From positions 27,369,553 to 27,433,552 of the forward strand of contig JAMXIF010000048.1 of NCBI GenBank assembly GCA_028583685.1: 64,000 nt of DNA, in the 5' to 3' direction. Each line of letters begins with the position of its first letter. Position 1 is the first letter of the stretch. This DNA is from Petaurus breviceps papuanus (lineage: Eukaryota; Chordata; Mammalia; Diprotodontia; Petauridae). A program made the position numbers and the translations under genes. This document shows positions 1-11,274 of the stretch, in pieces. The notes beneath the pieces are model-generated. The model had not been told where the DNA came from, did no database searches, and was given only the letters and a program-made list of their open reading frames with translations.

Positions 1-84
1 TTTCATGTTGTGCCAAACAGAAGTCTGATAATCCATCGTTCCACATGACAGCCCTTCAGATACTATCATGTTTCTAGTAGCATT

Positions 85-306
85 TGGTAATACTAGGCTT
101 GGAGTCAGGAAGAACTGAGTTCAAATGTGGCCTCAACCACTAGGTGACTGATCCTGGGCAAGTCACTTAACCTGGCTTGCCTCAGTTTCCTCATCTGTAA
201 AATCAGCTTCAGAAGGAAATGGTAAAACACTTGAGTATCTTTCCCAAGAAAGCCCCAAATGGTTGTCACAAAGAGTCAGACACAGCTGAAACTACTAAAC
301 AACAAC
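85..306 (+). mobile_element. tRNA/CORE-type SINE with RTE (BovB-like) tail
   Basis: Sequence reads as a marsupial composite SINE. It has a tRNA-derived part (ggagtcaggaagaactgag), the gtcacttaacc and cctcagtttcctcatctgt core motifs, then a tail ending in cagacacagctgaaactac and an acaacaacag end that resembles the RTE/BovB 3' end. The 5' end is slightly truncated. Other copies lie near 11.6, 20.6, 21.4 and 25.5 kb. Confidence 0.85.
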
Positions 307-339
307 AGCATCCCATGAGTCTTCTATTTTCCAGGCTAA

Positions 340-470
340 ACAAACCTTCCCGGTTCCTTTAGTTTATCTTCATTTGACATGGATTCAAGGGACTTCATAA
401 TCCTGGTCGTTCTTCTCTAGATGCTTATATTCATTCAACACTGGATATGTATTCAGAAATTGAGCCTGTG
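340..470 (-). mobile_element. L3/CR1 LINE fragment
   Basis: Reverse complement of the L3/CR1 3' ORF2 region. The motif gattcaagggacttcataat and the following tcctggtcgttcttctctag correspond to the antisense of the block that precedes the CR1 3' end. Ancient and diverged, with fuzzy borders. Confidence 0.5.
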
Positions 471-479
471 AAACTGAAA

Positions 480-605
480 GTCAGAAAAATTAAATGATTT
501 GTTCACTGAAAAGGACCTTAGAACATGAAATGTTAAAATGAAAAGGCTAAACTCCAATCCAAGTTTCCTGATTTCCAGTCCACTACTCTTTCTATTTTAC
601 ACATT
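480..605 (-). mobile_element. MIR-like SINE fragment
   Basis: Weak antisense MIR/CORE-SINE similarity (tccagtccactactctttct is the antisense of the MIR head). Highly diverged. Confidence 0.4.
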
Positions 606-955
606 CCTGCAATATAATTAGCTACAGATTAGAAATGTATGATTAAAAAAGGTGGGCTACTCATATGGCAAGAGTAATGGAAGAGAGATTACATATCCTA
701 GGGGCTTCTCTATTTCTCATAAAATATAGAATGACCTGTAGGACAGACTTCACCATGTTGGATAGAAACTTCATGGAGGAGCTTTGAGAGAACATGGAAA
801 AAGATTTCAGAGAATGGCAAAGTATGGGCCATGATTGGCATTAATTGAAGAATTACTCACATCAGTAAGATCATGATTCAATTGAATTACTGAAGTATAA
901 ACTAAAAATTAAGTGCTTTTTTTAGAGATGTGATAGAAACTAGGGAAGGGAATAG
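606..955. other. unassigned sequence
   Basis: AT-rich stretch with no ORF of note and no repeat family that I recognise. Confidence 0.5.
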
Positions 956-959
956 GTAC

Positions 960-1173
960 TTATTAAGCTATGCCAGGCACTGTTTTATGTTTTTTTCTCT
1001 TGAAACATACAAGTAATATCATCCTTATTTTACAGTTGAAGAAACTGAGACAACCAGAGGTTATTTGTCTTGCCCAGGCTCATACAGCTCAGAATTGTCT
1101 GAGGCTAAACTCAGATCTTCCTGCCTTCAGACCCAGTGCTCTATCCACTGTACCACCTAGCTGCCTAATGGCT
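960..1173 (-). mobile_element. MIR-family (CORE-SINE) copy
   Basis: Antisense copy running from the tail (gccaggcactgttttatg) through the core (ttacagttgaagaaactgag) to the tRNA-like head (actgtaccacctagctgcct). Nearly full length. The 79-codon open frame across it is incidental. Confidence 0.75.
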
Positions 1174-1224
1174 AAAGATGGAACTGTTGAGTATCAGAGT
1201 AGAAAATAATTAACAGTGTCAGAA

Positions 1225-1332
1225 AACAGAATGTTTGAAAATAGAATGTAGAAACTTAGAATTCAGAGATAACTTGGAGATCATTTAGTCAGACCCTTAT
1301 TTTACAAAAGAAGGAATTGAAATCTGAAGAGA
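1225..1332 (-). mobile_element. MIR-like fragment
   Basis: Antisense MIR block of the type 'gagatcatttagtc...ttattttaca' with the following gaaattgaag-like core. Diverged. Confidence 0.5.
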
Positions 1333-1334
1333 TA

Positions 1335-1485
1335 AAGCCAAGCAATAAGCCAGCAAGCATCAAGTGCCTTTTATGTATAAGGCACTGTTCTGAACACTTA
1401 GATACAAATTCAAAAAAATGAAATAATTATTGTTTTCAAGAAGCTTGCATTCTGTCTGAGGAGACAATATATACAAATATAAGCA
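1335..1485 (-). mobile_element. L2 LINE 3' end
   Basis: Reverse complement of the L2 3' UTR: aagtgccttttatgtataag then ggcactgttctgaac and agcttgcattctgtctgagg match the antisense of the conserved L2 tail. 5' truncated, as usual for L2. Confidence 0.65.
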
Positions 1486-2200
1486 TACACAGGTAACAAC
1501 AAAAAATTGAGACAGGGCCCAGAGGGGACCAGGTTGGCCTTTCCCTTTCCTGCCAAGGGACCCTTAGCTTTGGACTCCTAGTCAAAATGAGTTTAGGCCT
1601 GGGGAGCTAGGATCCTAAAATAAGGAGTCACTTTCTTTCTTGTGTCCTTTGGCTCTTCACACCATGACTCTGGAGCTCTAGAGAGAATCACTTGGTGTTA
1701 GGTTTAGCTCATGTCCACTAAGGTCTTTTCAAAATGTAGTACATATATATTCAATGCACACTGTAGATCAGTACAAGACAGCTGTTTGTTTCTTCTGCAC
1801 ACACACGCATACATGCATACACAGATTCTGAAAAGAAAAAAGACTGACCAAGTATATTGACAAAACACTTGAACGTGAAACAATAATTTATAATGACTTA
1901 TTCAGTGTCGTGTGGTGAATTATTGCAGAGCTTGAACTTAAACCCTTGACTTTTCCCAATTCTTTGTTTTCTAATCTCTTAATACAGAGAAACCAGATCA
2001 TAAATTCTTGATTACTCCTACATAAGGATAATAATATTCTTTGCCTTCTAACCTCAAAGATTGTTTAACTTCTTTGTATCTTAAAATTTAAACAAATTTG
2101 AATTTCTTAAGCTGATATGATTTTAGATTGTATGATTAGAAGTATGTTGTCCAGCATAAAACTAGTGATAGTCCTGTTTTGTTTCTTAGAGCACATCTAT
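1486..2200. other. unassigned sequence
   Basis: No repeat family, RNA gene or exon recognised. It holds a short CA/CATA-rich patch near 1797-1822. Confidence 0.5.
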
Positions 2201-2204
2201 GGGA

Positions 2205-2415
2205 TGGTACAACGTAGTAGAAATTAATTTAAATCAAAAGACTGAGATTTGAATCTCAACTCTGATGTATCATGCTTATGTGACTATAAGAAAGTCACTG
2301 CACCATTTCTTTTCTATAAAATGGGGCAAATAATGCTTCTCTCTTCCACACAGGATTGTTATAGGGACAATGCTTTGCAAACTTGAAATTGCAATAGAAA
2401 TGTGACAAATTAGTT
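2205..2415 (+). mobile_element. MIR-family SINE
   Basis: Sense MIR order: tagtagaaattaa head, gatttgaatctcaactctg, aagtcactgcaccatttc, ataaaatggggcaaataatg, aggattgttatagggac. Old and diverged but ordered end to end. Confidence 0.65.
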
Positions 2416-2439
2416 GGAGTTATTATTATGCTCAGGTCT

Positions 2440-2765
2440 CGGTGCCATACTTCTTTTACTTGAGTCTACAGGAGAAAACTAAGAGCAGTAGGAGTCTGCA
2501 GAGGGATAGATTTTAGTTCCCTGAAAGGAAGAAATTCCAAACAGCCAGACCCGTTCAAAAGGAGAGTGGACTGTCTCAAGCGGAAGTGAGATTCTCTGTC
2601 GTTGGAGGTCTTCAAGTGAAGGCTAGATGATCATTTGGCAGAGATGGTGTAGAGGAGATTCCTGTTTGACAAAGACTTTAGAATAGAGGACAAACTGAGG
2701 TCCCTTCGTTTTGAGATTCTATGATTCTGGGATTCTAAAAATGTATATAAAAAGCCTTTGGAATT
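2440..2765 (+). mobile_element. L3/CR1 LINE 3' end
   Basis: Sense L3/CR1 3' region. The blocks ggaggtcttcaagtgaaggc, gagattcctgtttgac and tgagattctatgattctggg are the conserved end of this LINE. 5' truncated. The minus-strand open frame here is incidental. Confidence 0.75.
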
Positions 2766-2779
2766 TACGTGGATCCTGT

Positions 2780-3470
2780 TTGTTAACAAAGCTCCAGACT
2801 CTGTAAAAAGTGGAGTGATTTGAAAGAACAGAAGAGGCAATTAGTTGTGCTCTTCAGAGCAGCTCCACTACAGTATTAGTTTGCATTCACTCCAATGAAG
2901 GCTGAAAACATAACCCAGCATCTTGTCATGCTACCTACAGTCCAGCTAGATACTTAGCTCTGATTCTATTAGTGCCTGTCTTGAAATGGATGTCTTGTCA
3001 TGTAGCCTTTCTTATTATTAGTAATTTAAATTGATTCAGTGATTGAAAGTACTACCACAGGCTAGAACTGATGAACTGTGACCTCTGTGGTCCTATAGAT
3101 TTCAAGACAGTGATATTTCTACAAATTCCCTTCACTCCACCTCTCCTTCCAAACTCCCAACCTTTTTTTTTAAGGCTTTGAACACTCTTTCTGCTAATGC
3201 TGAAAATGAAAGCTTAATACAGTTGCTACCTAGACACCTTTAAAAGGAAATGGACTTTTTAAGTGTACTTTTCCCCTTTGAAGGTAAGTGCTATCTATGG
3301 GGCCACTCTCTCTACTTGAATCAAATCTAATTTGACCCAAGACATCTGTGAAGATACAAACTAAAACACAAAAGTGACAAGGAAAACATTCCCCTCATTC
3401 TAAGGACTCTGCCTTTGGAGAACATTCCCAATTTACCTCAGCCTACCTTTTTAGCTTTTATTTCACATGA
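2780..3470. other. unassigned sequence
   Basis: No recognisable element or gene. A short A/T homopolymer lies near 3164. Confidence 0.45.
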
Positions 3471-3474
3471 CTTT

Positions 3475-3765
3475 CTCTCTTATATAGCTCATGTTCAGGG
3501 TCCACTGGACCAGTTGCTGTTCCCTGATCTCATCTCTTCCTTTGCTGCCTTTCTGTCTTCATGAAGCCTTTCCCTAATCAGAAAATACTCCTTATCTCCT
3601 GGTGGTAAAATTATCTTCCCTGAAGGCCTAGCTCAAGTGCCAACTCCTCAAAGAAGGCTTTTATAAGTCCTCCAGCTACATGCGATTTTTTTTCTCTACA
3701 AATTTTCTCAGCATATTTTGTCTGGATTTTCCCTTTACCTTATCATACTCTAAATAAGGAGATAG
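3475..3765 (+). mobile_element. probable L2 LINE 3' fragment
   Basis: Contains the sense L2-like 'tgaaggcctagctcaagtgcc ... aagaaggctttt' block (antisense copies of the same region appear elsewhere in the window) and T-rich 3' sequence. Diverged, so the call is tentative. Confidence 0.45.
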
Positions 3766-3834
3766 GATGAAAAAAATAGTTAGGCAGGTCTGAGTTCATG
3801 TCCCACTTCAGACATTTATATGATCCTGGGTTAT

Positions 3835-4130
3835 CAATAAGAGTTTTTTAAGCATTGACAATGTTCCACATATAATGCTAGGCACTGGAAAAGCAAAGAC
3901 ACAAATAAAATTATCTCTGCCCTTAGGGAGCTTATAATCTTTGGAGGAAGGCAAGATGTATATGATATAAATTTATGGCAAATATATGTAAAATGGTCAT
4001 TTTTTTTTTTTTTGTAAAGGAACTAGTAGGTTAGAGAGACTGCCTCATGTAGGAACTGGAATTTAAACTGAGCTTTCAAAAATATTCAAGTTTTAAGAGA
4101 TAGAAGCAAGGAATGAATGAATGTTTTCTA
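3835..4130 (-). mobile_element. L2 LINE 3' end
   Basis: Antisense L2 tail: ataatgctaggcactgg, then cccttagggagcttataatc, then the upstream ORF2-proximal block tgaatttaaactgagcttt-like sequence. Order matches the antisense copies at 56.3 and 61.4 kb. Confidence 0.65.
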
Positions 4131-4184
4131 GTTATCCCTGTGCAAAGGGATAGAATTTTGTGTATGAGGAATGAGAAACAACCA

Positions 4185-4590
4185 GTTGGGAAGTCAAATC
4201 ATTTAACCCCACTGAGCCTTGAATTTTCTCTCCTGTAAAATGAGAGTGGTAATAACACTCACCTTAAAGGATTATTATGAAGATCAAAAAGCACTTTGTA
4301 AAGTATTACAAGGTATGTAAAGCACTTTGCAAAATGTTATATAAATATGAGTTGCTATACTCATTTGTGTATTTGTCACAATTCTGCAGTAGTTCCTAGA
4401 ATGTAGGAACTGTGTCAGTTTTTATTATTATATCCTCTGAAACTCAGATATCTTTTGCATAGTACATTCCTAATGAATGTTTAAGTATGTTAGTGGAAAA
4501 AGCAGGAGACTTCGATTTATGATAGATCTGACTGTAAATCCTAGCTTTGATGCTTACTAGCTGTGACTACTGAGTATAGAGGCATTATCC
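4185..4590 (+). mobile_element. two MIR-family fragments
   Basis: One MIR copy covers about 4185-4365 (ctgtaaaatgagagtggtaa, aaggattattatgaagatca). A second, shorter one covers about 4480-4570 (ttactagctgtgacta). Both are sense and old. Confidence 0.6.
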
Positions 4591-4765
4591 TAAATGCTTA
4601 TGATACAAAGATAAGAGTGAAATAATCCTCAACTTCAGTATATTTACATTCTATTGGTAGGACCCAAAATCTATATAAATAAGAACAAGGTTATATGAGG
4701 AGGAAGAGTGGGGCAGGAGGTTGAAGGAAAAAATTTATGTAGGAGGTAGCATGTAAACAGCCCAT
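4591..4765 (-). mobile_element. L2 LINE 3' fragment
   Basis: Antisense L2 tail (tatttacattctattggtag) followed by the block gtaggaggtagcatgtaaac, in the same order as other antisense L2 copies in the window. Confidence 0.5.
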
Positions 4766-5636
4766 TTTTTTTGGTGGCACTTAAAAATATTTTTTCATAT
4801 TACATGTAAAAATAATTTTTATCATTTATTTAAAAATTTTTTTCCCCAGAATTTATTTATTTCTAGTTTTCAACATTCATTCCACAAGATTTTGAGTTAC
4901 AGATTTTCTCCCCATCTCTCCCCTACCACCACCCCAAGATGGCAAGCATACTGATTCCCCTTCCTCTAGTCTGTCTTCTCTTATATACCCCCTTCCTCCT
5001 TACTTTCTTGTAGGGCAAGATGGATTTCTATACCCCATTGTCTGCATATCTTATTTCCTGGTTGCATGTAGCAACAACTTTTTAACATTTGTTTTGAAAA
5101 CTTTGAGTTCCAGATTCTCTTCTTTCTTTCCTCCTCACCCACCCCTAATGGGAGGACAAACAATTCAATATAGATTATACATGTGTAGTTATGCAAAACA
5201 TCTCCATAGTAGTCATATTGTAAAAGACTAACTATATTTCCCTCCATCCTTTCCTGCCCCCCATTTATTCTATTTTCTCCTTGATCCTGTCCCTTTTCAA
5301 AAGTGTTTGCTTCTTACTACCCCCTCCCCCAATCTGTCCTCCCTTCTATTATCCCCCCCTCTTATTCCCTTCCCCCATACTTTCCTATAGGGTAAGATAC
5401 CCAACTGAGTGTGTAGGTTATTCCTTCCTTAAGCCAAATATGAGAGTAAGGTTGAAATTCCCTTTCACCTCCTTGCTTTTTCCTTCTATTGTAATAGCTT
5501 TTTCTTCTCTCTTTATGTGAGATAATTTACCCTATTTTGTCTCTTACTTTCTCCTTCCAATATATTCCTCTCTCAGCCCATTTTATTTTTTAGATATCAT
5601 CCCTTCATATTCAACTCACCCTGTGCCCTCTATGTA

Positions 5637-5695
5637 TACATACACACACACACACATATACATACATACGCATATACCCACCTATACATATGCAT
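5637..5695. repeat. CA/TA-rich microsatellite
   Basis: Degenerate CACACA/TACATA run inside the HAL1-like 3' UTR. The same place is CA/TA-rich in the other copies, so it is probably part of the element. Confidence 0.7.
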
Positions 5696-7582
5696 ATTCC
5701 ATTCAACTATTCTAATACTGAGAAAAGTCTCATGAGTTAAAAATATCATCTTTCCATGTAGAAATGTAAACTGTTCAACTTTAATAAGTTTCTTAGGATT
5801 TCTCTTTCCTGTTTACCTTTTCATGCTTCTTTTGCTTCTTGTGTTTGAAAGTCAAATTTTCTGTTCAGCTCTGGTTTTTTTCATCAAGAATGCTTGAAAG
5901 TCCTCTATTTCATTGAATTTTGATATTTTCCACTGAAGCATTATACTCAGTTTTGCTGGGTAAGTGATTCTTGGTTTTAATCCTAGCTCCTTTGCCCTCC
6001 AGAATATCATATTCTAAGCCCTTCGATCCCTTAATGTAGAAGCTGCTAGATCTTGTATTATCCTGATTGTTTTTCCACAGTACTTAAATTATTTCTTCCT
6101 GACAGCTTGTAATATTTTCTCCTTGACCTGGGAACTCTAGAATTTGGCTATGATATTCCTAGGTGTTTTCTTTTTGGGATCTTTTTCAAGAGACAATTGG
6201 TGAATTCTTTGAATTTCAATTTTGCCCTCTGGTTCTAGAATATCAGGGCAGTTTTCCTTGATAATTTCTTGAAAGATGATGTCTAGGCTCTTTTATTGAT
6301 CATGATTTTCAGGAAGTTCAATAATTTATCTCTCCTGGGTCTGTTTCCCAGGTTAGTGGTTTTTCCAATGATATATTTCACATTGCCTTCTATTTTTTTC
6401 ATTCTTTTGGATATGTTTTATAATATCTTGATTTCTCATAAAGTCATTAGCTTCTGTTTGCTACAGTCTAATTTTGAAGGAATTATTTTCTTCAATGAGT
6501 TTTTTAGCTTTCTTTTCCATCTGGCCAGTTCTGCTTTTTAAGGCATTCTTTTCCTCATTGGCTTTTTGAACCTCTTCTGCCATTTGAGTTAGTCTATTTT
6601 TTAAGGTGTTATTTCTTCATTATTTTTGGGGGGTTTCCTTTAGCAAGCTGCTGACTCATTTTTCATGATTTTTTTGCTTCACTCTCATTTCTCTTCCCAG
6701 TTTTTCCTCTACTTCTTTTACTTGATTTTCAGAATCCTTCTTGAGCTTCTCCATGGCCTGTGACCAATTCATATTTTTCTTGTAGGCTTTTGATGGAGGA
6801 GTTTTGACTTTGTTGTCTTCTTCTGGTTCTGTTTTGATTTTCTTTGTTGGCAAAGAATGATTCTATAGTCTGATTTCTCTTCCTCTGTTTGCTCATCTTG
6901 GCAGCTAATTACCTGACTTTTGAGCTCTTTGCCATAGTAGAACTCTACTTCCAGAGTGGAGAGTGCTATGTCCCAAATTTCTGGGGTTGTGCACAGGTGT
7001 TGTCAGAGCCTCTTCTGGGGACCTGCATCAGAACTGTGAGGAGGACTGACTCTCCACAGCCTCAACAAGCTCTGCCATGGCAACACTCCACCCCAGGACC
7101 ACCTCCCAAGACAGCAACCCAGATCCAAGCAAGGTAAAGCAAGAGAATCTTGCCTTACCACCAGCAAAGAGATTCCTGCAGTTGCCTTCTGGTCAGCTGC
7201 TTGGTCCCCACCATCTGTGAGCCTGGAGCCCCAGAAGCAACCTCTCTGCTGCCACAGTCACCACTACTTCTGCTGTCCCAGGGGCAGGGGTTGGACTTCA
7301 CTCTTCTCTTACTCAGGTCCAGCAGAGTTTCCCAATGATCTTTTACTTTCTCTTTGGCATTTATGGGTTAAGAAGTCTGGAAGCCACCACTGCTACCAGT
7401 GCTTCAGGGCCCTGAAGTCCGCTCTGGCCTTTCTGTGCCAACATGTGGGACTGTGCTTTACTCACAGCCCTGTGCGATAGACCCTTCCTTTCAGCTTTCC
7501 ATGCTGACTTCTGATGGGCATGTATTTCACTCCGTCATTTTGTGGGTTCTGTAGCTCTAAAATTTGTTTAGAATCTTTTTTG

Positions 7583-7584
<2 letters not shown>

Positions 7585-7619
<35 letters not shown>
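7585..7619. repeat. poly(G) run of 35 bases
   Basis: An uninterrupted run of G. It sits where the antisense SINE consensus has only four G (caattggggttaagtgac), so it is either an extreme expansion or a sequencing/assembly artefact. Confidence 0.95.
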
Positions 7620-7620
<1 letters not shown>

Positions 7621-7741
7621 TTAAGCGACTTGTCCAAGGTCATACCGCTGGTGAATGTTTAAGTGTCTGAGGCCAAATTTGAACTCAGATCCTCCTGACT
7701 CCACAGCCGGTGCTCTATTCACTGTACCACCTATCTGTCTC
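7620..7741 (-). mobile_element. tRNA-type SINE (family 1) in the HAL1 5' UTR
   Basis: Antisense SINE: ttaagcgacttgtcc, ctgaggccaaatttgaactc, ggtgctctattcactgtacc. It splits the HAL1-like 5' UTR. Similar sequence at both sides (ttagaatctttttt and tttagagtcatttttt) looks like a decayed target duplication. Confidence 0.8.
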
Positions 7742-7818
7742 TTTAGAGTCATTTTTTAGAGGTGTTGGAGGTAATTGAAGACAAGCTTAAGTTAGTTCCT
7801 GTTTTTACTCTGCCCCCC

Positions 7819-8518
7819 TATTTTTTTAAAATTTGAGTTCCAAATTTTCTCCTTCAAAGACAGCAAGCAGTTTGATATAGGTTATACATGTATAGTCATG
7901 CAAAACATATTTCATGTTAGTCGTGTTGTGAAAGAAAACATAGAACAAAACAAAAACCCCACAAAAAACACAAAACCAAGAATAGTAAAGAAAGTTTTAA
8001 AAAAGCATGGTTTAATCTGAATTCAGACTTCATCACTTCTTTCTCTGGAGGTTTTTTATCATCAGTCCTTCATATTTGTCTTGAATCATTGTAATGCTGA
8101 GAATAGCTAAATCATTCACAGTTGATCGTTGTATGATTTTGCTTTTACTGTGTACGATGTCCTAGTTCTGCTTACTTAACTTTGCATCATTTCAGGTAAG
8201 TCTTTCCAGGCTTTTCTGAAAGCATCCTGTTTGTCATTTCTTAACACAGCAACATTCCATCACAGTCATATACCACAACTTGTTCCCAGTTGATGGATAT
8301 CCTCTCAGTTTCTAGTTCTCTGACACAACAAAAAGAGCTGCTATAAATATTTTTTGTTATGTATATGTCATTTTCCTTTTTCTTTTTTTAATCTCTTTGA
8401 GATACAGATCTAATAGTGATATTGCTGGGTCAAAGGGTATGTACGGTTTTATAGTCTTTTGAACATAGTTCCACATTCCTCTCCAGGATAGTTGGATCAA
8501 TTTAACAACTCCACCAAT
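7819..8518 (-). mobile_element. L1 3' end (ORF2 C-terminus plus 3' UTR)
   Basis: Reverse complement of the end of a marsupial L1. It matches, in order, the ORF2 C-terminal block of the full-length copy at 17.3-17.6 kb (gatgatcc-like and 'ccaatggtggag' region, atccatcaactggg, agcagctctttttgttgtg) and then 3' UTR. 5' truncated. It abuts the 5' end of the HAL1-like element on its left. Confidence 0.75.
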
Positions 8519-9065
8519 GTGGATATGTTTGTAGGCAGTAGGGAAGCAGCCAATAAACAGGGAGAGATTTAAGATTAGTGAAAGAGTGGAGGTAATAAAT
8601 AAAGGGGGCAACCTTCTGGAGAAGATAGAATGAAATGGGATTACTTATACATGTAGAGGCATTTGCACTGGCAAGGAGAAGGGCCATCACTTCATTTGAG
8701 ACAGAGGAGATAATGGTCGAAAACATCTGGGAGGTACAGAGAAGGGGAAAAGAGGGAACTCTATGCAGATAGCCTCAATTTGTTCAGTGAAATGAAGCCA
8801 CTGTTTTTGGCTTAGAGAGTGGGGAAAGGGGGAGCCATAAAAGGTTTGAAATGGAAAGACAAAGTTTGTAAAAGCTGTTGTGGTTAATAGAATAGTGAAT
8901 CAATTAGGGAGGTATGAAAGGATTGCCTTACAGCAGTGAAGGCCCATTTTGATTAACATACATTTGTAGTAGATCCAGTCAGTGTGGTTTCATGATTTTC
9001 TCTAACTTTATTCTATAACATTTGAATAGGTGTAAGGGCAGTTGACTGTGGGAGAAATCTCTCCT
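8519..9065 (-). mobile_element. L2 LINE, 5' ORF2 part, inverted
   Basis: Antisense L2 sequence from upstream of the reverse transcriptase core: gcaaccttctggagaagata, aggagaagggccatcacttc, atccagtcagtgtggtttca. Paired with the sense L2 at 9066-9715, it gives a head-to-head arrangement. Confidence 0.6.
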
Positions 9066-9715
9066 GGATTTTTTCTCTCCTTTCTCTGTATTCTTCTTGA
9101 AGTGATCTCACCAGATCCCATGGGTTTAATTACTATCTCTTTGTAGATAATTCCTAGATTTAAAACTACAGTTCTAGTCTTTTACTTAATTGCCATTTCT
9201 ATATCACCAACTTTTTATTGGTTGTTTCCAGCTGAGTATCCTACAGACACCTCAAGCATAGCATAATCAAGATAGAATTCAACATTTCCCCCCACACCAC
9301 ACTTTTCCAGATTTCTCTATTTTTGTTGAGTTTACCACCATCTTTTTAGTCATCCAAGCTTGTAGCCTTAAACTTATCCTCAGTGCTTTACTGTTGCTCA
9401 TTCTGTATGTCTAGTTATATCTAGTAAAGAAAATCTTATTGATTCTACCACCATTACATTTCTCACATCTGTTCTCTTTGTGGATATTTGGTGACCATAC
9501 AGGCAAGAATTGTCTTTGCCTTTGTTATTTTGGTACTCACTGCAGCACTTACCTTGGTTAAACACTTAATGAACATTTATTCATTCATTCTTTCCTTCCT
9601 TCATGTATTCATATATATCTATAGTTTCCTAATAGAATGTAAGGGGCAGAGGAATTTTAAAGCACTAACAGAGTACCCAGTACCTAGTACTGTAGATGTT
9701 AAATAAATGTTTTTT
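9066..9715 (+). mobile_element. L2 LINE, ORF2 3' part and tail
   Basis: Sense L2 reading from the block after the RT core (gatctcaccagatcccatgg) through ctacagacacctcaagcat-type sequence to the L2 tail (gatgttaaataaatg). Old, with no long open frame. Confidence 0.65.
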
Positions 9716-9719
9716 TTTG

Positions 9720-10374
9720 ATTGATTAACCTCGAGAATGACATTTCTTGGGATAAAAAATGGGAAAAGTCCTCTATGTAAAGACAAAGATGAACAAAAAA
9801 CATGAAGACAAAATCTGACTAATGATAATATTTTGTGAAAGAATGTTTCACAGAGGAATGAAATACAGACCCATCAAATCATTGTTATATGATGCAAATG
9901 AGCTTATACCTACAGAGAGGTAGTTTAACCCTCTGAGGAAGAAAGAACTTGGAGAAATGATGATTCAAGTCCATAGATGTCATGATGAGAAAGGTCATCT
10001 TTAGAAAAAGCAGAAATGAAGAAAAGACAAAATTGTGACTGGTGACCCTCTGTTGAGGAGTACTATTTGTTAACTATTTGTCAGTCTTGCATTAACAATG
10101 GAAAAGTCTTGATGGAGAACCTAACAATGCTTATCAAAATTTATGTTTACTCTCCAAACCTAGTGTTCCATGTGGATAAAAATATGATACTTCCAAAAAG
10201 AATCTTTAAAGCATCAATAAGGATTATGGAGTCTTCTGCAAAAACATGAAAACTTTAAGGATATACAAGTAGATTTTTATTCAGTGTTACTGAGCAAAAG
10301 CAGAGGCTGATGAAGAGAGAGGGATAACTTTGGGTTTTTAGACCATAGCTTAAAGTATAGGAAAGATGGGCTTC
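9720..10374. other. unassigned sequence
   Basis: No family recognised. The 60-codon open frame at 10067-10249 has no feature of a known protein. Confidence 0.45.
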
Positions 10375-10379
10375 TTGGT

Positions 10380-10796
10380 TGTAATATTAAGGGAGTTTGA
10401 AGATCTTCTCTGCTCCTTAATAGACCATGTCACCTGCTTTGAGCTTTGGCCCAGCCCACAGCTTGAGTCACATGGAACCCATGGTGGGAGGAGCTTGTCA
10501 AACAGGTGGAGCAGGAAGAGAGAGTGAGGCAGAGCAGCTAGTGTGAGTGAGAGAGGGAGCAGTTTTGCCTAAGAGAGCTTGTTGGTGGATAGGCCTAATA
10601 GAGAGAAGGTTTGGAGATGTTGGCACTCCCTGGATTGGTGATGTGTATAAACTTCTTTATTACCATGGTGGAATTGAATTTCGGGTATCTGAACAAATAT
10701 CTTGGTTTAGTCTTTGAGGAAGAGAGTTTGTTATATTTTGCAATTTAACCCTGGAAATACACCTGTATATTCATAGTGGCTGCTATGGGTCTCACA
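10380..10796 (+). mobile_element. solo LTR of an endogenous retrovirus-like element
   Basis: A 417-bp unit starting TGTAATATTA and ending GGTCTCACA, flanked on both sides by the same 5 bp, ttggt (10375-10379 and 10797-10801). TG...CA ends plus a 5-bp flanking repeat are the mark of an LTR, and no internal region is present, so it is a solo LTR. A TATAAA-like motif lies near 10648. Orientation is inferred from that motif. The family is not identified; it is a fossil of moderate age. Confidence 0.75.
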
Positions 10797-10801
10797 TTGG
10801 T

Positions 10802-11038
10802 AACATATTGGTTAGCACTATGTGAGGGTGTGTAAAAGCTGCGTTTGCCTAGACTTGCTTAAATTTGATCAAGAGGACTTTAAATTTAAAAAGAAGACAA
10901 AGGGAAAAAATACCTATACACATCTTCCAAACTAGATAATGTAGGGTATATATAGGATATACATGTGTGTGTGTGTATGTGTATACACATACCAAAAAAA
11001 AATAAAAGGAAGAAGAATAATGCCAATGCTTAGTGTTA
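10802..11038. other. unassigned sequence
   Basis: Contains a short GT/TA-rich patch at 10961-10990. Otherwise nothing recognised. Confidence 0.5.
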
Positions 11039-11039
11039 G

Positions 11040-11225
11040 CATTTAGTACTGGTGTTAGCATTAATATGACTGTTTTAAGAGTTACATATGCTTTCTCATT
11101 TGATCTTGAAAACAACTCTGTGAAGCTAGTGCTATTATTGTCCCCATTTCACAGATGAGGAAATGGGCTGAGAGAAGTTACTTATCCAAAGTCATACAGC
11201 TAAATCATTGTTAAATGATTTAATT
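11040..11225 (-). mobile_element. MIR-family SINE
   Basis: Antisense MIR: ctttctcatttgatcttg, tgctattattgtccccattt, cacagatgaggaaatgggct, gtcatacagctaaatc. Confidence 0.8.
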
Positions 11226-11274
11226 ACAGATACTAATTACATTTAATTAATTAAATGTTAAATTACAGCCTCCT

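Larger units (their letters stand above)
4835..7818 (-). mobile_element. HAL1-like (half-L1) element, near full length, copy 1
   Basis: Minus-strand non-LTR element of about 3 kb. It has an L1-type 5' UTR (right end, near 7818), an ORF1-like region (about 6894 down to 5835) and a 3' UTR whose end (left) reads as a reversed a/t-rich tail. No ORF2, endonuclease or reverse transcriptase sequence lies between ORF1 and the tail, which is the definition of a half-L1. ORF1 is decayed; the clearest open piece is 6656-6853, a charged coiled-coil segment (KLKKDSENQVKEVEEKLGRE). Homologous, collinear copies occur at 26554-29441, 32151-36195 and 63412-64000, all on the minus strand. A SINE interrupts the 5' UTR. 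Confidence 0.8.
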
